A stretch of DNA of 50,993 bases from Pseudomonadales bacterium (GCA_023257655.1 JALRBQ010000061.1:1-50993); one strand, 5' to 3'. Counted from the first letter of the stretch, positions 29,725 to 38,784 are shown. Program-made: numbers and translations. Notes: generated by a model from the letters alone, not told the origin.

Positions 29725-30855
29725 ATGAAACAAAGGACATACCGGAAACTACCCCTAGCAGGATTCGGACTCGGACTGATGCTGAGCCTGCTGAGCGCGT
29801 GCGGCGACGCACCGGCTACCTCACAGGGTGTCGCGGCAGCCGATACCGACCAGACGGTGTACCAATGGAAGATGATAACTTCGTGGCCACGCAACCTGCC
29901 CGCGCTGGGCACGTCGCCGGTGCATTTTGCCGAGATCGTCGACAAGATGAGCAACGGCCGCATGAAGATTCGTGTCTACGGAGCAAATGAACTCGTCGGC
30001 GGACTCGAAGTGTTCGATGCGGTGTCCCAGGGTGTCGCCGAGATCGGGCATACCGGGGCATATTACTGGCAGGGCAAGATACCCGGCACGCCCTTCTTCT
30101 CCTCGATACCATTCGGGATGACCGGCACAGAGATGAATGCCTGGTTAACCTATGGAGGCGGCAATGAGCTTTGGCGCGAAATCTATGCGCCCTTCAATCT
30201 GATTCCGGCGCGCGGTGGCAACTCCGGTACTCAGATGTTTGGCTGGTTCAATAAGGAGATCAACTCCCTCGCGGATTTGCAGGGCTTGAAGATGCGCATA
30301 CCGGGGCTTGGTGGCGAAGTATTCAGCCGCGCCGGTGGAACCCCGGTCACCATGCAGGTCAGCGATGTCTTCACCGCCTTACAGACGGGGGCACTGGATG
30401 CAACCGAATTCGTAAGCCCCTACAACGATCTTGCCGCTGGCTATCACACCGTGGCCAAGTACTATTATTACCCGGGCTGGCATGAGCCTGGTTCCACCCT
30501 GGAAACCATCTTCAACAAGAGCAAATTCGAAGCCCTGCCGGAAGACTTGCAAGCAATCCTGATGGCCGCAACGGAAGTCATGAACCAGTTACTGCTGGAT
30601 GAGCTGACGGCAAAGAACAACGAGGCGTTGCGCGTACTTGTCGATGAGCATCACGTCGAACTGCGTAAACTGCCCGATGACGTATTAAGCGAGTTGCACC
30701 GCATCTCGAATGAAGTTGTCGCCGAGTTGGCAGAGTCCGACGCCACAACCAAACGAATCTATGATTCCTGGACCCGTTTCCAGAAAGGCGTCGCGGATTA
30801 TCACGTGATCGCGGAAGATGCGTTTGTCGAGGCTCGCAAACTGCCGTTGAATTAA
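29725..30855 (+). CDS. TRAP transporter substrate-binding lipoprotein (DctP/TakP-like)
   Basis: Periplasmic receptor of a tripartite ATP-independent transporter. From ATG 29725 it has 376 residues and a lipoprotein signal (LMLSLLSAC, cysteine at residue 26) so it would be membrane-tethered; most TRAP receptors are free. The sequence ITSWPRNLPALGTS... GANELVGGLEVFDAVSQGVAEIGH and TEFVSPYNDLAAGYH resembles TakP-type 2-oxoacid receptors more than C4-dicarboxylate DctP. Ligand is inferred only. It is on the plus strand, converging on yciA (gap four bases), while the membrane subunits lie on the minus strand. Confidence 0.9.
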   Translation: MKQRTYRKLPLAGFGLGLMLSLLSACGDAPATSQGVAAADTDQTVYQWKMITSWPRNLPALGTSPVHFAEIVDKMSNGRMKIRVYGANELVGGLEVFDAVSQGVAEIGHTGAYYWQGKIPGTPFFSSIPFGMTGTEMNAWLTYGGGNELWREIYAPFNLIPARGGNSGTQMFGWFNKEINSLADLQGLKMRIPGLGGEVFSRAGGTPVTMQVSDVFTALQTGALDATEFVSPYNDLAAGYHTVAKYYYYPGWHEPGSTLETIFNKSKFEALPEDLQAILMAATEVMNQLLLDELTAKNNEALRVLVDEHHVELRKLPDDVLSELHRISNEVVAELAESDATTKRIYDSWTRFQKGVADYHVIAEDAFVEARKLPLN

Positions 30856-30859
30856 GTAG

Positions 30860-31258
30860 CTAGTGCGGGATCGGCTGCGGCTTGCCCTGCTCATCCAGCG
30901 CGACAAAGACGAAGAGCCCCTCGGCGGCTTTCTGTCGGCCCTTGCTATTGCGGGTATTATTAATCCACACCTCTACCGCAATCTGCAGCGACGTGTTGCC
31001 GATTTTGACGATGTCGGTGTAACAGCTCACGATCGCTCCCACACTCACCGGTAACAGGAACACCACATCCTTGATTGCGACGGTGGCGGAACGGCCCTGC
31101 ACGACCCGTTTCGTCATGATGCCTGCCGCGAGGTCCATCTGGCTCACGAGCCAGCCACCGAAAATATCACCGTTGGCATTCGTATCTTTGGGCATGGTCA
31201 ACGTCTGCAAGGCGAGTTCGCCGCGAGGTGTCGTTGATGTCTCGGTCGTGTTTGTCAC
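30860..31258 (-). CDS. YciA-like acyl-CoA thioesterase
   Basis: Hotdog-fold thioesterase of 132 residues. NGDIFGGWLVSQMDLAAGIMTKR holds the family's catalytic aspartate and helix, as in YciA; VVFLLPVSVGAIVSCYTDI follows. GTG 31258 is the start; AAGGAG five bases before it overlaps the stop codon of the TRAP large permease gene, so the two are translationally coupled. Hydrolyses acyl-CoAs of broad chain length in the family. Its placement in the TRAP operon suggests a role after uptake of the transported acid, which is inference. Confidence 0.9.
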   Translation of the reverse strand: MTNTTETSTTPRGELALQTLTMPKDTNANGDIFGGWLVSQMDLAAGIMTKRVVQGRSATVAIKDVVFLLPVSVGAIVSCYTDIVKIGNTSLQIAVEVWINNTRNSKGRQKAAEGLFVFVALDEQGKPQPIPH

Positions 31259-31267
31259 GGATGCTCC

Positions 31268-32650
31268 TTATCGATTCAACAATGCCGGTAACCAGGTTGC
31301 CAGTTGCGGTTGCCAGGCGAGTAATAACATCAGTCCGATCTGCAGGAGCACGAAGGGAATCACTCCGCGGTAAATATCCGCGGTGCTCACGCTGACCGGC
31401 GCCACGCTGCGCAGATAGAACAGGGAGAAACCAAAGGGTGGAGTCAGGAACGAGGTCTGCAGGTTGACGGCGATCATGATGCCGAGCCAGATCGGATCCA
31501 CGCCCATACCGAGCAGGATCGGCCCCACCAGCGGCACCACCATGAAGGTAATCTCGATAAAATCGAGAATAAAGCCCAGCAGAAAAATGAGCAGCATGAC
31601 GATGAGTGTGGCTGTGAAAACGCCACCTGGCATAGCGGTGAGCCACTCCTCAATCAGGATATCGCCCCCGAATCCACGGAACACGGACGAGAAAATCGCA
31701 GCTCCCACCAGAATCAGATAGACCATCGATGTTACCCGCATCGTCTCGATGGCCACCGCATGTGCGACCTTGCCCGTCAATTCCCGACGCAGCAGGGCGA
31801 GCAGGGCGGCGCCAACGGCTCCGACGCTCGCTGCCTCGGTCGGCGTGGCAATTCCCAGTAATATGGAACCAAGCACAGCGACCATGAGCAGCACTGGCGG
31901 CAGCAGCCCCTTCGACAGCGCCAATAACAGACCTGCCAGATTGAGCGGGGCCCCGCTTCGCTCCAGCGCGGGGGCCTGGTCCGGCTTCAGCAGGGCAATC
32001 GCAAACACGTAGATGCCATAGGCAAGCACGAGCAGCAGGCCCGGCACGATGGCGCCGGCAAACAGATCACCTATGGAGACAAAATTGGGTGCAAACACGC
32101 CGCTGTTAAGTTGCGACTGTTGATAGGCGTTAGAGATGACCTCGCCCAACAAGACCAGACAGATGGACGGCGGGATGATCTGACCGAGGGTTCCCGTCGC
32201 ACACAAGGTTCCGCAGGCAAGAGACGGCTTGTATCCGGTCTTGAGCATCGTCGGCAGGGAAAGAATACCCATCGTCACTACGGTGGCCCCGACGATTCCC
32301 GTGCTTGCTGCGAGCAGCATGCCGACGACGATGACCGAGAGTCCGAGGCCCCCCGGAAAGCGTCCGAATGCGAGCGCCATGTTGCTCAACAGATCTTCGG
32401 CGATGCGGGACTTCTCCAGCATGACACCCATGAAGACGAACAGCGGCACAGCGAACAGATTCTGGTTAACGAGAATGCCGTAGATACGGTTGGGAATCAG
32501 ACCCAGATAGGCGACATCAAACAGGTTGAGCAACACTCCGAGCCCGGCAAACGCCAGCGAGACACCGGCCAGTGACAGGGCCACAGGAAATCCCGCCATC
32601 AATACCAGGCAGACAAGTGCGAAGAACACCAAAGGCAACAATTCTGCCAC
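31268..32650 (-). CDS. TRAP transporter large permease subunit (DctM-like)
   Basis: Inner-membrane sodium-coupled transport channel of 460 residues with about 12 transmembrane segments. Typical DctM blocks are LLPLVFFALVCLVLMAGFPVALSLAG, ASTGIVGATVVTMG, LCATGTLGQIIPPSICLVLLG and LGFILDFIEITFMVVPLV. GTG 32650 shares its G with the stop codon TAG of the small subunit gene (TAGTG), with GGGGAAG just before it, so the subunits are translationally coupled. The long frame to 32689 would overlap the small subunit and is not favoured. The long loop at about residues 170-220 is typical of the large DctM type. Confidence 0.93.
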   Translation of the reverse strand: MAELLPLVFFALVCLVLMAGFPVALSLAGVSLAFAGLGVLLNLFDVAYLGLIPNRIYGILVNQNLFAVPLFVFMGVMLEKSRIAEDLLSNMALAFGRFPGGLGLSVIVVGMLLAASTGIVGATVVTMGILSLPTMLKTGYKPSLACGTLCATGTLGQIIPPSICLVLLGEVISNAYQQSQLNSGVFAPNFVSIGDLFAGAIVPGLLLVLAYGIYVFAIALLKPDQAPALERSGAPLNLAGLLLALSKGLLPPVLLMVAVLGSILLGIATPTEAASVGAVGAALLALLRRELTGKVAHAVAIETMRVTSMVYLILVGAAIFSSVFRGFGGDILIEEWLTAMPGGVFTATLIVMLLIFLLGFILDFIEITFMVVPLVGPILLGMGVDPIWLGIMIAVNLQTSFLTPPFGFSLFYLRSVAPVSVSTADIYRGVIPFVLLQIGLMLLLAWQPQLATWLPALLNR

Positions 32651-33159
32651 TACGGCTTCCCCGCCAGTAACCTGCCCACTGCCTTGCAAAATTCTGCCAC
32701 ACCCTGCAGAAGCAACAGACCGGCAAGCACGGGAATCGTCGACTTCAACAGGTACACGAAAGGCAGTCCGCTGGTTTCTGCCGATCCTTCGCGAATGCGC
32801 CAGGACACCGCGACATAATCCCAGCTACTGAAGATGATGAAGAGCGCCATCGGCAGCAGAAACAGGGCATAGCCCAACACATCGATGAGTGCCTGCTGGC
32901 GTTCTCCCAGTTTGCGATAGAAGATGTCGACCCGCACGTGACCCTGCTCTTTCAGGGTATAGGCCGCCCCGATCATGAAGATAAGCGCGTTGATATAAAT
33001 GACGGACTCCTGCAGGGCGACAGAGCCAAATCGGAACAGATATCGCAGGATCACGATGAGTGCCATGAGAATCACCATGACCAGAGTGAACCAGGCGCCA
33101 CCGCGCCCGAGGCGATCAACCCCCTTGTCGATTGCTGCTGCCAGTTTTTGCATTACCAT
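32650..33159 (-). CDS. TRAP transporter small permease subunit (DctQ-like)
   Basis: Inner-membrane subunit of 169 residues with four transmembrane segments (about 24-42, 55-73, 97-117 and 139-158). ALQESVIYINALIFMIGAAYTLKEQGHVRVDIFY is the DctQ core. ATG 33159 or 33153 is favoured; the frame extends to TTG 33180. It is followed by the coupled large subunit and is preceded 37 bases or more upstream by a small membrane protein gene on the same strand. Confidence 0.9.
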   Translation of the reverse strand: MVMQKLAAAIDKGVDRLGRGGAWFTLVMVILMALIVILRYLFRFGSVALQESVIYINALIFMIGAAYTLKEQGHVRVDIFYRKLGERQQALIDVLGYALFLLPMALFIIFSSWDYVAVSWRIREGSAETSGLPFVYLLKSTIPVLAGLLLLQGVAEFCKAVGRLLAGKP

Positions 33160-33217
33160 CACGCGAAGTCTCGGTCCCAACAGGTCGGCTGCACATTATC
33201 ACACTGGGCCCTGCGGG

Positions 33218-33580
33218 TCAGCTTGCGAGCCAGGTACGCAATAATTGCCAGGTTAGCAGCAACAGGGCCAGACCCACTCCCAGCATAACGAGTCCCAAAC
33301 ACCATAAGGCCGTGCGGCGCAGCCGAAACAGGCTACGCTCGTGCCAGCGGGCACCAGGCCCCGGATGTTCGACTGGCGCTGAAAACAGGCGCGCGAGGCT
33401 AAAGGCGGTGAGAGACCAGCTGAATAACAATAGCGCAGGAATCGTCACAGCGTCGGCCTGGGTCCAGCCAGTGCGCAGAAGACTGCTTCCCGCCAGCACA
33501 CAGGCCAGCCCGGCAAGCAGCAGCATCAATCCGCGAAACGGATGTAAAAGAGTGGCAATTCGTTGCAGTCGCTCTATCAT
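33218..33580 (-). CDS. Small membrane protein of unknown function
   Basis: Hydrophobic protein of 120 residues, not recognised. Three or four transmembrane segments are visible: about 19-36 (LMLLLAGLACVLAGSSLL), 45-63 and 92-115 (ALWCLGLVMLGVGLALLLL). A basic loop with HPGPGARWHERSLFRLRR lies between. ATG 33580 is preferred over GTG 33586. It is upstream of the dctQ-dctM-yciA run in the same direction, so it may be part of that operon. Divergent from the DUF4265 gene. Confidence 0.6.
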   Translation of the reverse strand: MIERLQRIATLLHPFRGLMLLLAGLACVLAGSSLLRTGWTQADAVTIPALLLFSWSLTAFSLARLFSAPVEHPGPGARWHERSLFRLRRTALWCLGLVMLGVGLALLLLTWQLLRTWLAS

Positions 33581-33659
33581 TGGCACATGATCACAGACAC
33601 ACCTGAAGCGGACGATCAGCTTACCCTCTCAGTCTTCTTTCAGCCATAAGATCCCCGTT

Positions 33660-34160
33660 GTGACGACAGCCATCAACAAGACCGAAGTGCCCTTTCTCGC
33701 TGGCATCGACCCCGGTGGCGAGCCTGTTTTCGAGAGTCTGGAAGTCGAGATACTCGATGCCGGTGAGCGTTCAGTCCAGCTTCTCAAGTCACCTCTGCTC
33801 GCTCGCAATCTGGCTGCGGGTGACAAGATTCGATTGCTCGACCCCACCGCAGCCCGGTTCGAACTGATTCAACGCAGTGGTAATCTGGCGATCCGTGTTT
33901 TTCGTAGATATCAACTGGGCGCGGTTGAGGAGTTTCTGACTCCGGCGCTGGAGAAACTGGATGGCGTGCTGGACATCGCCACAGAGCGCGCGCTGGTTTA
34001 CAGCATTCACTACTCGATCGGTTTCAGTTTGATTGAAGAAGTTTTGAACCGCGCCTGCACCACCTTTCCGGACACAGTTTGGTATTATGGCAATGTTTAC
34101 GACCCGGACGATGGCACCACCCCACTGTTGTGGTGGCTCGAGTTCGATCAACAGGAATAA
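33660..34160 (+). CDS. DUF4265-like protein
   Basis: Cytoplasmic protein of 166 residues starting at GTG 33660. The opening VPFLAGIDPGGEPVFESLEVEIL, with LLARNLAAGDKIRLLD soon after, matches my memory of DUF4265 domain proteins, where a short beta-barrel-like N-terminus is followed by an alpha/beta part. Function unknown. Transcribed toward yaaA, whose ATG lies 41 bases after its stop. Confidence 0.6.
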   Translation: MTTAINKTEVPFLAGIDPGGEPVFESLEVEILDAGERSVQLLKSPLLARNLAAGDKIRLLDPTAARFELIQRSGNLAIRVFRRYQLGAVEEFLTPALEKLDGVLDIATERALVYSIHYSIGFSLIEEVLNRACTTFPDTVWYYGNVYDPDDGTTPLLWWLEFDQQE

Positions 34161-34201
34161 GCCGCGGCTCTGCCGACGCAGTGAGGAATCCCGCTAACAA
34201 G

Positions 34202-34981
34202 ATGCTAATTGTTGTCTCCCCAGCCAAGACGCTCGATTATGAGTCTCCACTCGCCACGCGCAAGCACACCGAGCCTGCCTTTCTCACCGAGGCTTCCACG
34301 CTCGTCGCGCAATTGCAGAAACTGGGTCCCGATGACCTGTCCGAGCTCATGCATATTTCGGACAAACTGGGCGAGTTAAATCATGCCCGCTTCGCCAACT
34401 GGCACACCCCTTTCACGCTCAAGAATGCCCGCCAGGCACTCTTCGCCTTCAAGGGTGATGTGTATCTCGGTCTGAAGGCAGAGCAGTTTTCAGCGGCTGA
34501 TCTGAATTTCGCCCAGAAGCATCTTCGCATTCTGTCAGGGCTCTATGGTGTGCTGCGGCCACTGGATCTCATGCAAGCCTATCGTCTGGAAATGGGTTCC
34601 AGTTTCAAAAATTCCGGTGGCAGAAACCTGTACGATTTCTGGGGCTCGAAGCTTACAGACTCTCTCAATACCGAGCTCTCCGCGCAATCAGCAAAGCGCA
34701 GGGTAATTGTGAATCTCGCTTCCAATGAATATTTTAGCGCCATCAAGACTCAACAGCTCGATGCCGAAGTGATCAGTCCAGTGTTCAAGGATTTCGCAAG
34801 CGGCCAATATCGAGTGTTAAGTTTCTTTGCAAAGAAAGCCCGCGGCGAGATGGCTGCCTACATCATCCGCAATCGCATCAAAACGCCCGATAGATTGCGC
34901 GATTTCGATGTCGAAGGCTATCGCTACAGTGAGACAGACTCCTCTCCGACTCGACCCGTATTCCTGCGCAAACAGGCTTAA
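34202..34981 (+). CDS. yaaA: YaaA family peroxide stress protein (DUF328)
   Basis: Protein of 259 residues beginning MLIVVSPAKTLDYESPLAT, the family hallmark. E. coli YaaA is induced by OxyR and limits iron-dependent damage under peroxide stress; it binds DNA. The conserved PLDLMQAYRLEMGS, LASNEYFSAI and FFAKKARGEMAAYII blocks are intact. ATG 34202 is chosen over the longer open frame from 34079. Followed within six bases by the DUF938 gene. Confidence 0.95.
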   Translation: MLIVVSPAKTLDYESPLATRKHTEPAFLTEASTLVAQLQKLGPDDLSELMHISDKLGELNHARFANWHTPFTLKNARQALFAFKGDVYLGLKAEQFSAADLNFAQKHLRILSGLYGVLRPLDLMQAYRLEMGSSFKNSGGRNLYDFWGSKLTDSLNTELSAQSAKRRVIVNLASNEYFSAIKTQQLDAEVISPVFKDFASGQYRVLSFFAKKARGEMAAYIIRNRIKTPDRLRDFDVEGYRYSETDSSPTRPVFLRKQA

Positions 34982-34987
34982 CTCCCA

Positions 34988-35590
34988 ATGACGAGCGAGT
35001 TGCCCTTCAGCCAGGCTTGTGAAAACAACAAGGACCCCATTCTCTCTGTGCTGCAAGACACTATTGCGAACAAAGAGAGCCTGCTCGAAATCGCTGGTGG
35101 TACAGGCCAGCACGCGGTGTACTTCGCCGGGCATTTTCCGGAACTCCACTGGCAAAGTTCGGACATTCCGGACAATGTCGACACCCTGAATCTGCGCCTC
35201 ATCGATGCAGGCTTACACAATCTGCCGCGAGCCCTGTCTCTCGATGTCAATCAGTCCGACTGGGCGTGTGATCGTGTCGATGCAATATTCAGCGCCAATA
35301 GCCTGCATATCATGTCCACCGCTTCGGTCGAGAATTTCTTTCGTGGAGTGGGTCGCACATTGCATAAGGGCGGCCTGCTCCTCGTCTACGGCCCTTTCAA
35401 ATACGGCAATCGATTCACGACTGAGAGCAATGCACAATTTGATCGTTGGCTAAAAGCGCGTGATCCGGCCAGTGGTGTGAGGGATTTTGAGTGGATAGAC
35501 AGTCTCGCCAGAGCGCAGAATCTGCAACTACTGAAAGACCACGCGATGCCTGCTAACAATCAGCTTCTGGTCTGGAAAGAAATCGGCTAA
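34988..35590 (+). CDS. DUF938 family SAM-dependent methyltransferase-like protein
   Basis: Protein of 200 residues. FSQACENNKDPILSVL and LLEIAGGTGQHAVYFA (SAM motif I) with LHWQSSDIPDN are typical of DUF938. The later HIMSTASVENFFRGVGRTL and GGLLLVYGPFKYGNRFT match as well. Substrate is unknown. It is packed six bases after yaaA. Its TAA stop overlaps the stop codon of the minus-strand GFA remnant (35587-35590). Confidence 0.88.
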   Translation: MTSELPFSQACENNKDPILSVLQDTIANKESLLEIAGGTGQHAVYFAGHFPELHWQSSDIPDNVDTLNLRLIDAGLHNLPRALSLDVNQSDWACDRVDAIFSANSLHIMSTASVENFFRGVGRTLHKGGLLLVYGPFKYGNRFTTESNAQFDRWLKARDPASGVRDFEWIDSLARAQNLQLLKDHAMPANNQLLVWKEIG

Positions 35591-35931
35591 CCCGTCTCTT
35601 GTTGTTCTCGATAACGCTGTATTTGCGGTAACACCTGCTCCAGACGCTGCAGGCTCTCAGCTGACCAGTGCTGCTTTCGATCGTAAAATTCCGGCATGGC
35701 CACGGCTTCTGGCGGGAGTACCACCCAGGGTTGCTTGGTAGAGGTGAAGATGTGAATGTCAGGGGGAAGTTGTGACGGCGTGTCGAGGGTTCCGACCCGA
35801 ATGAAGCGAAATATCGGGCCAGCTCCGGCGTAGTTGCTCCACACCGCAAGGTGGCAGTTTGGGCAGCGGGCAATTGACAGTGAGTATAGCGAGCGCAAGG
35901 CAAAACGTGACGCAGCCGACGCTTCCAACAA
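35587..35931 (-). pseudogene. GFA-family (glutathione-dependent formaldehyde-activating-like) gene remnant
   Basis: The 114 codons match only the C-terminal half of a GFA-type zinc protein: RCPNCHLAVWSNYAGAG, RFIRVGTLD, LPPDIHIFTSTKQPWVVLP and YDRKQHWSAESL are family-like from memory. The N-terminal half, with the CxCG and CHC zinc/catalytic cysteines, is missing. The open frame goes back only to a TAG at 35983-35985, about 50 bases upstream, next to the end of the SpoIIAA-like gene, and no other frame supplies the lost part. It looks like a 5'-deleted remnant; a shortened functional protein cannot be excluded. Confidence 0.7.
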
Positions 35932-35982
35932 GTCACGCAGAGAGACTCGCGAGAGGCGCTGTAGTTTCGCGGGGAAAACTTC

Positions 35983-36366
35983 CTAGTCTGCAGTCAGCCA
36001 GGCGATGGCATCGGCTTGATCAGGGAAATATTTCACTTCTCCCGCAATGAACCAACTGCCAATTTTTGCCGCGATCTCCAGCCAATTGCGGTTGCCATAG
36101 ATCGCAATTTTACCGAAGGCACTGCCGTGCCTGAGCCCCAGTTTGAAGTCATCCCACGCCGCCCTGGCCTCCCAGCCTTGCATCTCGGTGCCATCAATCA
36201 AGACATTGACGTGTTTGGCACTGATCCCTTGCAGGGCGGAGTCCAGCAAGGGTGTGATGACTTGATAATCCTGGTGCGTGAGTTTGCCTACCGCTTTGAG
36301 TGCGAGAAATACCTTGTCGTCTACGCGCTCAATGCCAATGGACACGCCGTGTCGTTCCACCGTCAT
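35983..36366 (-). CDS. SpoIIAA-like STAS-domain protein
   Basis: Protein of 127 residues of the SpoIIAA-like/DUF3478 group. The pattern DDKVFLALKAVGKLTHQDYQVITPLLD, then VNVLIDGTEMQGWEARAAWDDFKLGLRH and GKIAIYGNRNWLEIAAKIGSWFIAGEVKYF, matches this lipid- or ligand-binding STAS-fold family. GGAGG five bases before ATG 36366 is a strong ribosome-binding site. It is the intact neighbour of the GFA remnant. Confidence 0.9.
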   Translation of the reverse strand: MTVERHGVSIGIERVDDKVFLALKAVGKLTHQDYQVITPLLDSALQGISAKHVNVLIDGTEMQGWEARAAWDDFKLGLRHGSAFGKIAIYGNRNWLEIAAKIGSWFIAGEVKYFPDQADAIAWLTAD

Positions 36367-36439
36367 CGCATCCTCCGATCAAATCAGATTTACAGCTTGA
36401 GTATGCGTGAATAGGCGGAGTTGGCCTTGCCCTGGATCA

Positions 36440-36468
36440 AACCCGCCAGTGCTCATCACAGGCGGGTT
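36440..36468 (-). terminator. Stem-loop after the PQQ-dehydrogenase gene
   Basis: Inverted repeat AACCCGCC / GGCGGGTT enclosing a smaller GTG-CAC stem, starting 14 bases beyond the stop codon on the minus strand and followed by a short T run. Probable weak intrinsic terminator. Confidence 0.5.
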
Positions 36469-36482
36469 GTCACCACCGCGCA

Positions 36483-38225
36483 CTAATCCAGCGCGTACAC
36501 TACGAGAGCCGGACCGCTATTTTGCAGCCCCCCCAGAGGCCCGGCGTCTCCACCAGTGAATGCGCGGATGATCCCGGTGTAGGTGCCCGCATGGATGGCC
36601 GGCTGACCAGTCACCACCGCGATGTACTGTTTGCCATCCACGGCGTAGCTGATTGGGAAGGACGCAGGGATGTCGCCTGTGTCGGTCTCCCACAATACTG
36701 CGCCGGTAGCATCGTCGAAGGCCTTGAACGTGTGGTCGAGGGTGCCCATAAACACGAGACCACCTGCAGTCGAGAGTGCGGCAGATGCAGCCGGCACTGG
36801 CTCACGGAAGGCCCAGCTCAGTTCCCGGGTTTCCAGATTTACTGCTTGCAGACGGCCATAATTGCCATTCGCAATACCACCCGGAATCGGGTTAAGCGCG
36901 GCGCCAGTGGTGAGAATGCTGTTGCCACCAGTGGGCCCACCATTCATGCAAACGTCCGATAATGGCACGAACAACATCTTGCTGATCGGATTGTAGGATG
37001 TTGCGAGCCAGTTGCGACCCCCCAGTGCGAACGGACACACAAGCTGCGCCTTGTCCGCGCTCGGCACGGCATTCGGGTTCAGCGTCTTCGCCCCGGTCAC
37101 CGGATCGATTGAGGAAACGATGTTCTGGATGCCCATATCCACGGAAAACACATACTCACCAGTCGCGGCATCGATGGCATCGAACAATGCCATCTTGCCA
37201 GCAGTGAGAATGACCTTGCGGGGAGTGCCAGCCACCGACAGGTTGATAACCTGACGCTCGAACGCCCAATCCAGGTCCCACTGATCGTTTGCCATGTGTT
37301 GGTAGTACCACACCAATTCGCCAGTTCGGGGACGCAGAGCGACCGTGGCGTTCGTGTAGAGAGCGTCATTGCTGACACCTTCTTTGCCCAATTCCGGAAG
37401 CAAGGGCGCTGTGTCGTAAGTCGGGCCGGATCCAAAGTAGATCAGATCGAGCTCCGGATCATAGCTGCCAGAAACCCATACCGAACCGCCGCTGCGCTTG
37501 TTCAGCTGCAACTCGTTCCAGGTATCGCCGGTCGGTTCCGGGCGTGCAACAGTGTGGAAGCGCCAGGATTCTTTCCCGGTTTCCAGATCGATTGCAATGA
37601 TGAACCCACCTTCTGGCACCAGCGTCGCGGTGACGCCCTGAATAACCTGTCCGTTCGCAATCATGGGTGCGGCACGCAGGGAATACGGTAATGGACCTGT
37701 GCTCACCGCATCGATGGCGTGATCCCATACCACCTCACCGGTCTTGGCCGAGAGCGCGAGGATGTGCAGATCTGAGGTCGGGACGATGACTAGATCACCG
37801 TGGAGCGCCAGACCGATCTTGGTTGCCGGCGGTGCCTTGTTCTCATGTTTGTGACTCCACAGCGGTGCGCCTGTGGTTGCATCCATCGCGATCACGGTGT
37901 CTGCTGTGCTGAGCAAATACAACACGCCATCGTGAACCAGCGGCGTCGCCATATTGGCGCCACCTTGCAAGGGAGTGCGCCAGGCTTCCTGTAAAGAAGA
38001 GACATTTTGCTTATTGATCTGATCAAGCTGCGAAAATCCAAAACTGTCGAATGTGCGGCGCCAGATCAGCCAGTCTTCAGCAGGGGGGTTGGCCAGCATC
38101 GCCTCTGTTACGGGAGTCAACGCAGCGAGTCTGGCTTCTCCTGACTGGGCTACGGCGACAGGAGTACTCAAGACGGCAAGACTGCATAATAGCAGGAGCG
38201 ATCTGCGGGGATTGGACATTAGCAT
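36483..38225 (-). CDS. PQQ-type beta-propeller dehydrogenase, periplasmic
   Basis: Protein of 580 residues with a signal peptide (LLLLCSLAVLSTPVAVAQS). The body is an eight-bladed propeller with repeated AxDxxTGxxxW-type tryptophan-docking motifs (VIAMDATTGAPLWS, ILALSAKTGEVVWD, IIAIDLETGKESWRF, TVALRPRTGELVWYY, AFDDATGAVLWETD), as in quinoprotein alcohol dehydrogenases. There is no C-terminal cytochrome c domain and no vicinal Cys-Cys disulfide that many PQQ alcohol dehydrogenases have, so substrate is not assigned. GAGGAG before ATG 38225 fixes the start. No pqq biosynthesis gene is near. Confidence 0.82.
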   Translation of the reverse strand: MLMSNPRRSLLLLCSLAVLSTPVAVAQSGEARLAALTPVTEAMLANPPAEDWLIWRRTFDSFGFSQLDQINKQNVSSLQEAWRTPLQGGANMATPLVHDGVLYLLSTADTVIAMDATTGAPLWSHKHENKAPPATKIGLALHGDLVIVPTSDLHILALSAKTGEVVWDHAIDAVSTGPLPYSLRAAPMIANGQVIQGVTATLVPEGGFIIAIDLETGKESWRFHTVARPEPTGDTWNELQLNKRSGGSVWVSGSYDPELDLIYFGSGPTYDTAPLLPELGKEGVSNDALYTNATVALRPRTGELVWYYQHMANDQWDLDWAFERQVINLSVAGTPRKVILTAGKMALFDAIDAATGEYVFSVDMGIQNIVSSIDPVTGAKTLNPNAVPSADKAQLVCPFALGGRNWLATSYNPISKMLFVPLSDVCMNGGPTGGNSILTTGAALNPIPGGIANGNYGRLQAVNLETRELSWAFREPVPAASAALSTAGGLVFMGTLDHTFKAFDDATGAVLWETDTGDIPASFPISYAVDGKQYIAVVTGQPAIHAGTYTGIIRAFTGGDAGPLGGLQNSGPALVVYALD

Positions 38226-38430
38226 TTACTTCTCCTCGACCAGGGCGATGGCATCAATTTATTTTGGGTCCGGCATTCCAGTTTTCTGCAGCCGGATGGA
38301 TTGGCAGCGGCGCGTATCAGGTGGAGTGAATTCTGCAGAAAAGATCATGGGAATGCGCTCACATTAGATCGGTAACTGACACGATTAGACAGGGGCACTT
38401 TAACGCAAAGCGAGCCTTGTTGTGAATGCG

Positions 38431-38784
38431 CTAGGTCATTCTGCCGCGAAACACGAAATAGGCTGCCCCCATCAGACACAAACCTGCCCACAGATAATCC
38501 AGTTTCAGCGGTTCCTTCAGGTACATGACTGAGAACGGCACAAAAACGGAAAGGGTAATGACTTCCTGAATGATCTTCAGTTGCCCGATGCTGACCGCCG
38601 TGTAGCCAATGCGATTGGCAGGGACCTGGAACAGGTATTCCAGCAGCGCAATGCTCCAGCTCACCAGCGCGGCGATCAGCCAGGGCTTGTTGTTCAATTC
38701 CTTGAGGTGGGCGTACCAGGCAAATGTCATGAACACATTGCTGCAGACCAGCAGCAGTATCGAAACAACGAGGGGTGGCAGCAT
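38431..38784 (-). CDS. DUF486 family (DMT-like) membrane protein
   Basis: Inner-membrane protein of 117 residues with four transmembrane segments. SNVFMTFAWYAHLK, SWSIALLEYLFQVPANRIG and QLKIIQEVITLSVFVPFSV are the DUF486 signature. ATG 38784 gives the family length; the frame is open to 38844. Function unknown. It lies downstream of the frameshifted Rap1a-like gene on the same strand. Confidence 0.9.
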   Translation of the reverse strand: MLPPLVVSILLLVCSNVFMTFAWYAHLKELNNKPWLIAALVSWSIALLEYLFQVPANRIGYTAVSIGQLKIIQEVITLSVFVPFSVMYLKEPLKLDYLWAGLCLMGAAYFVFRGRMT

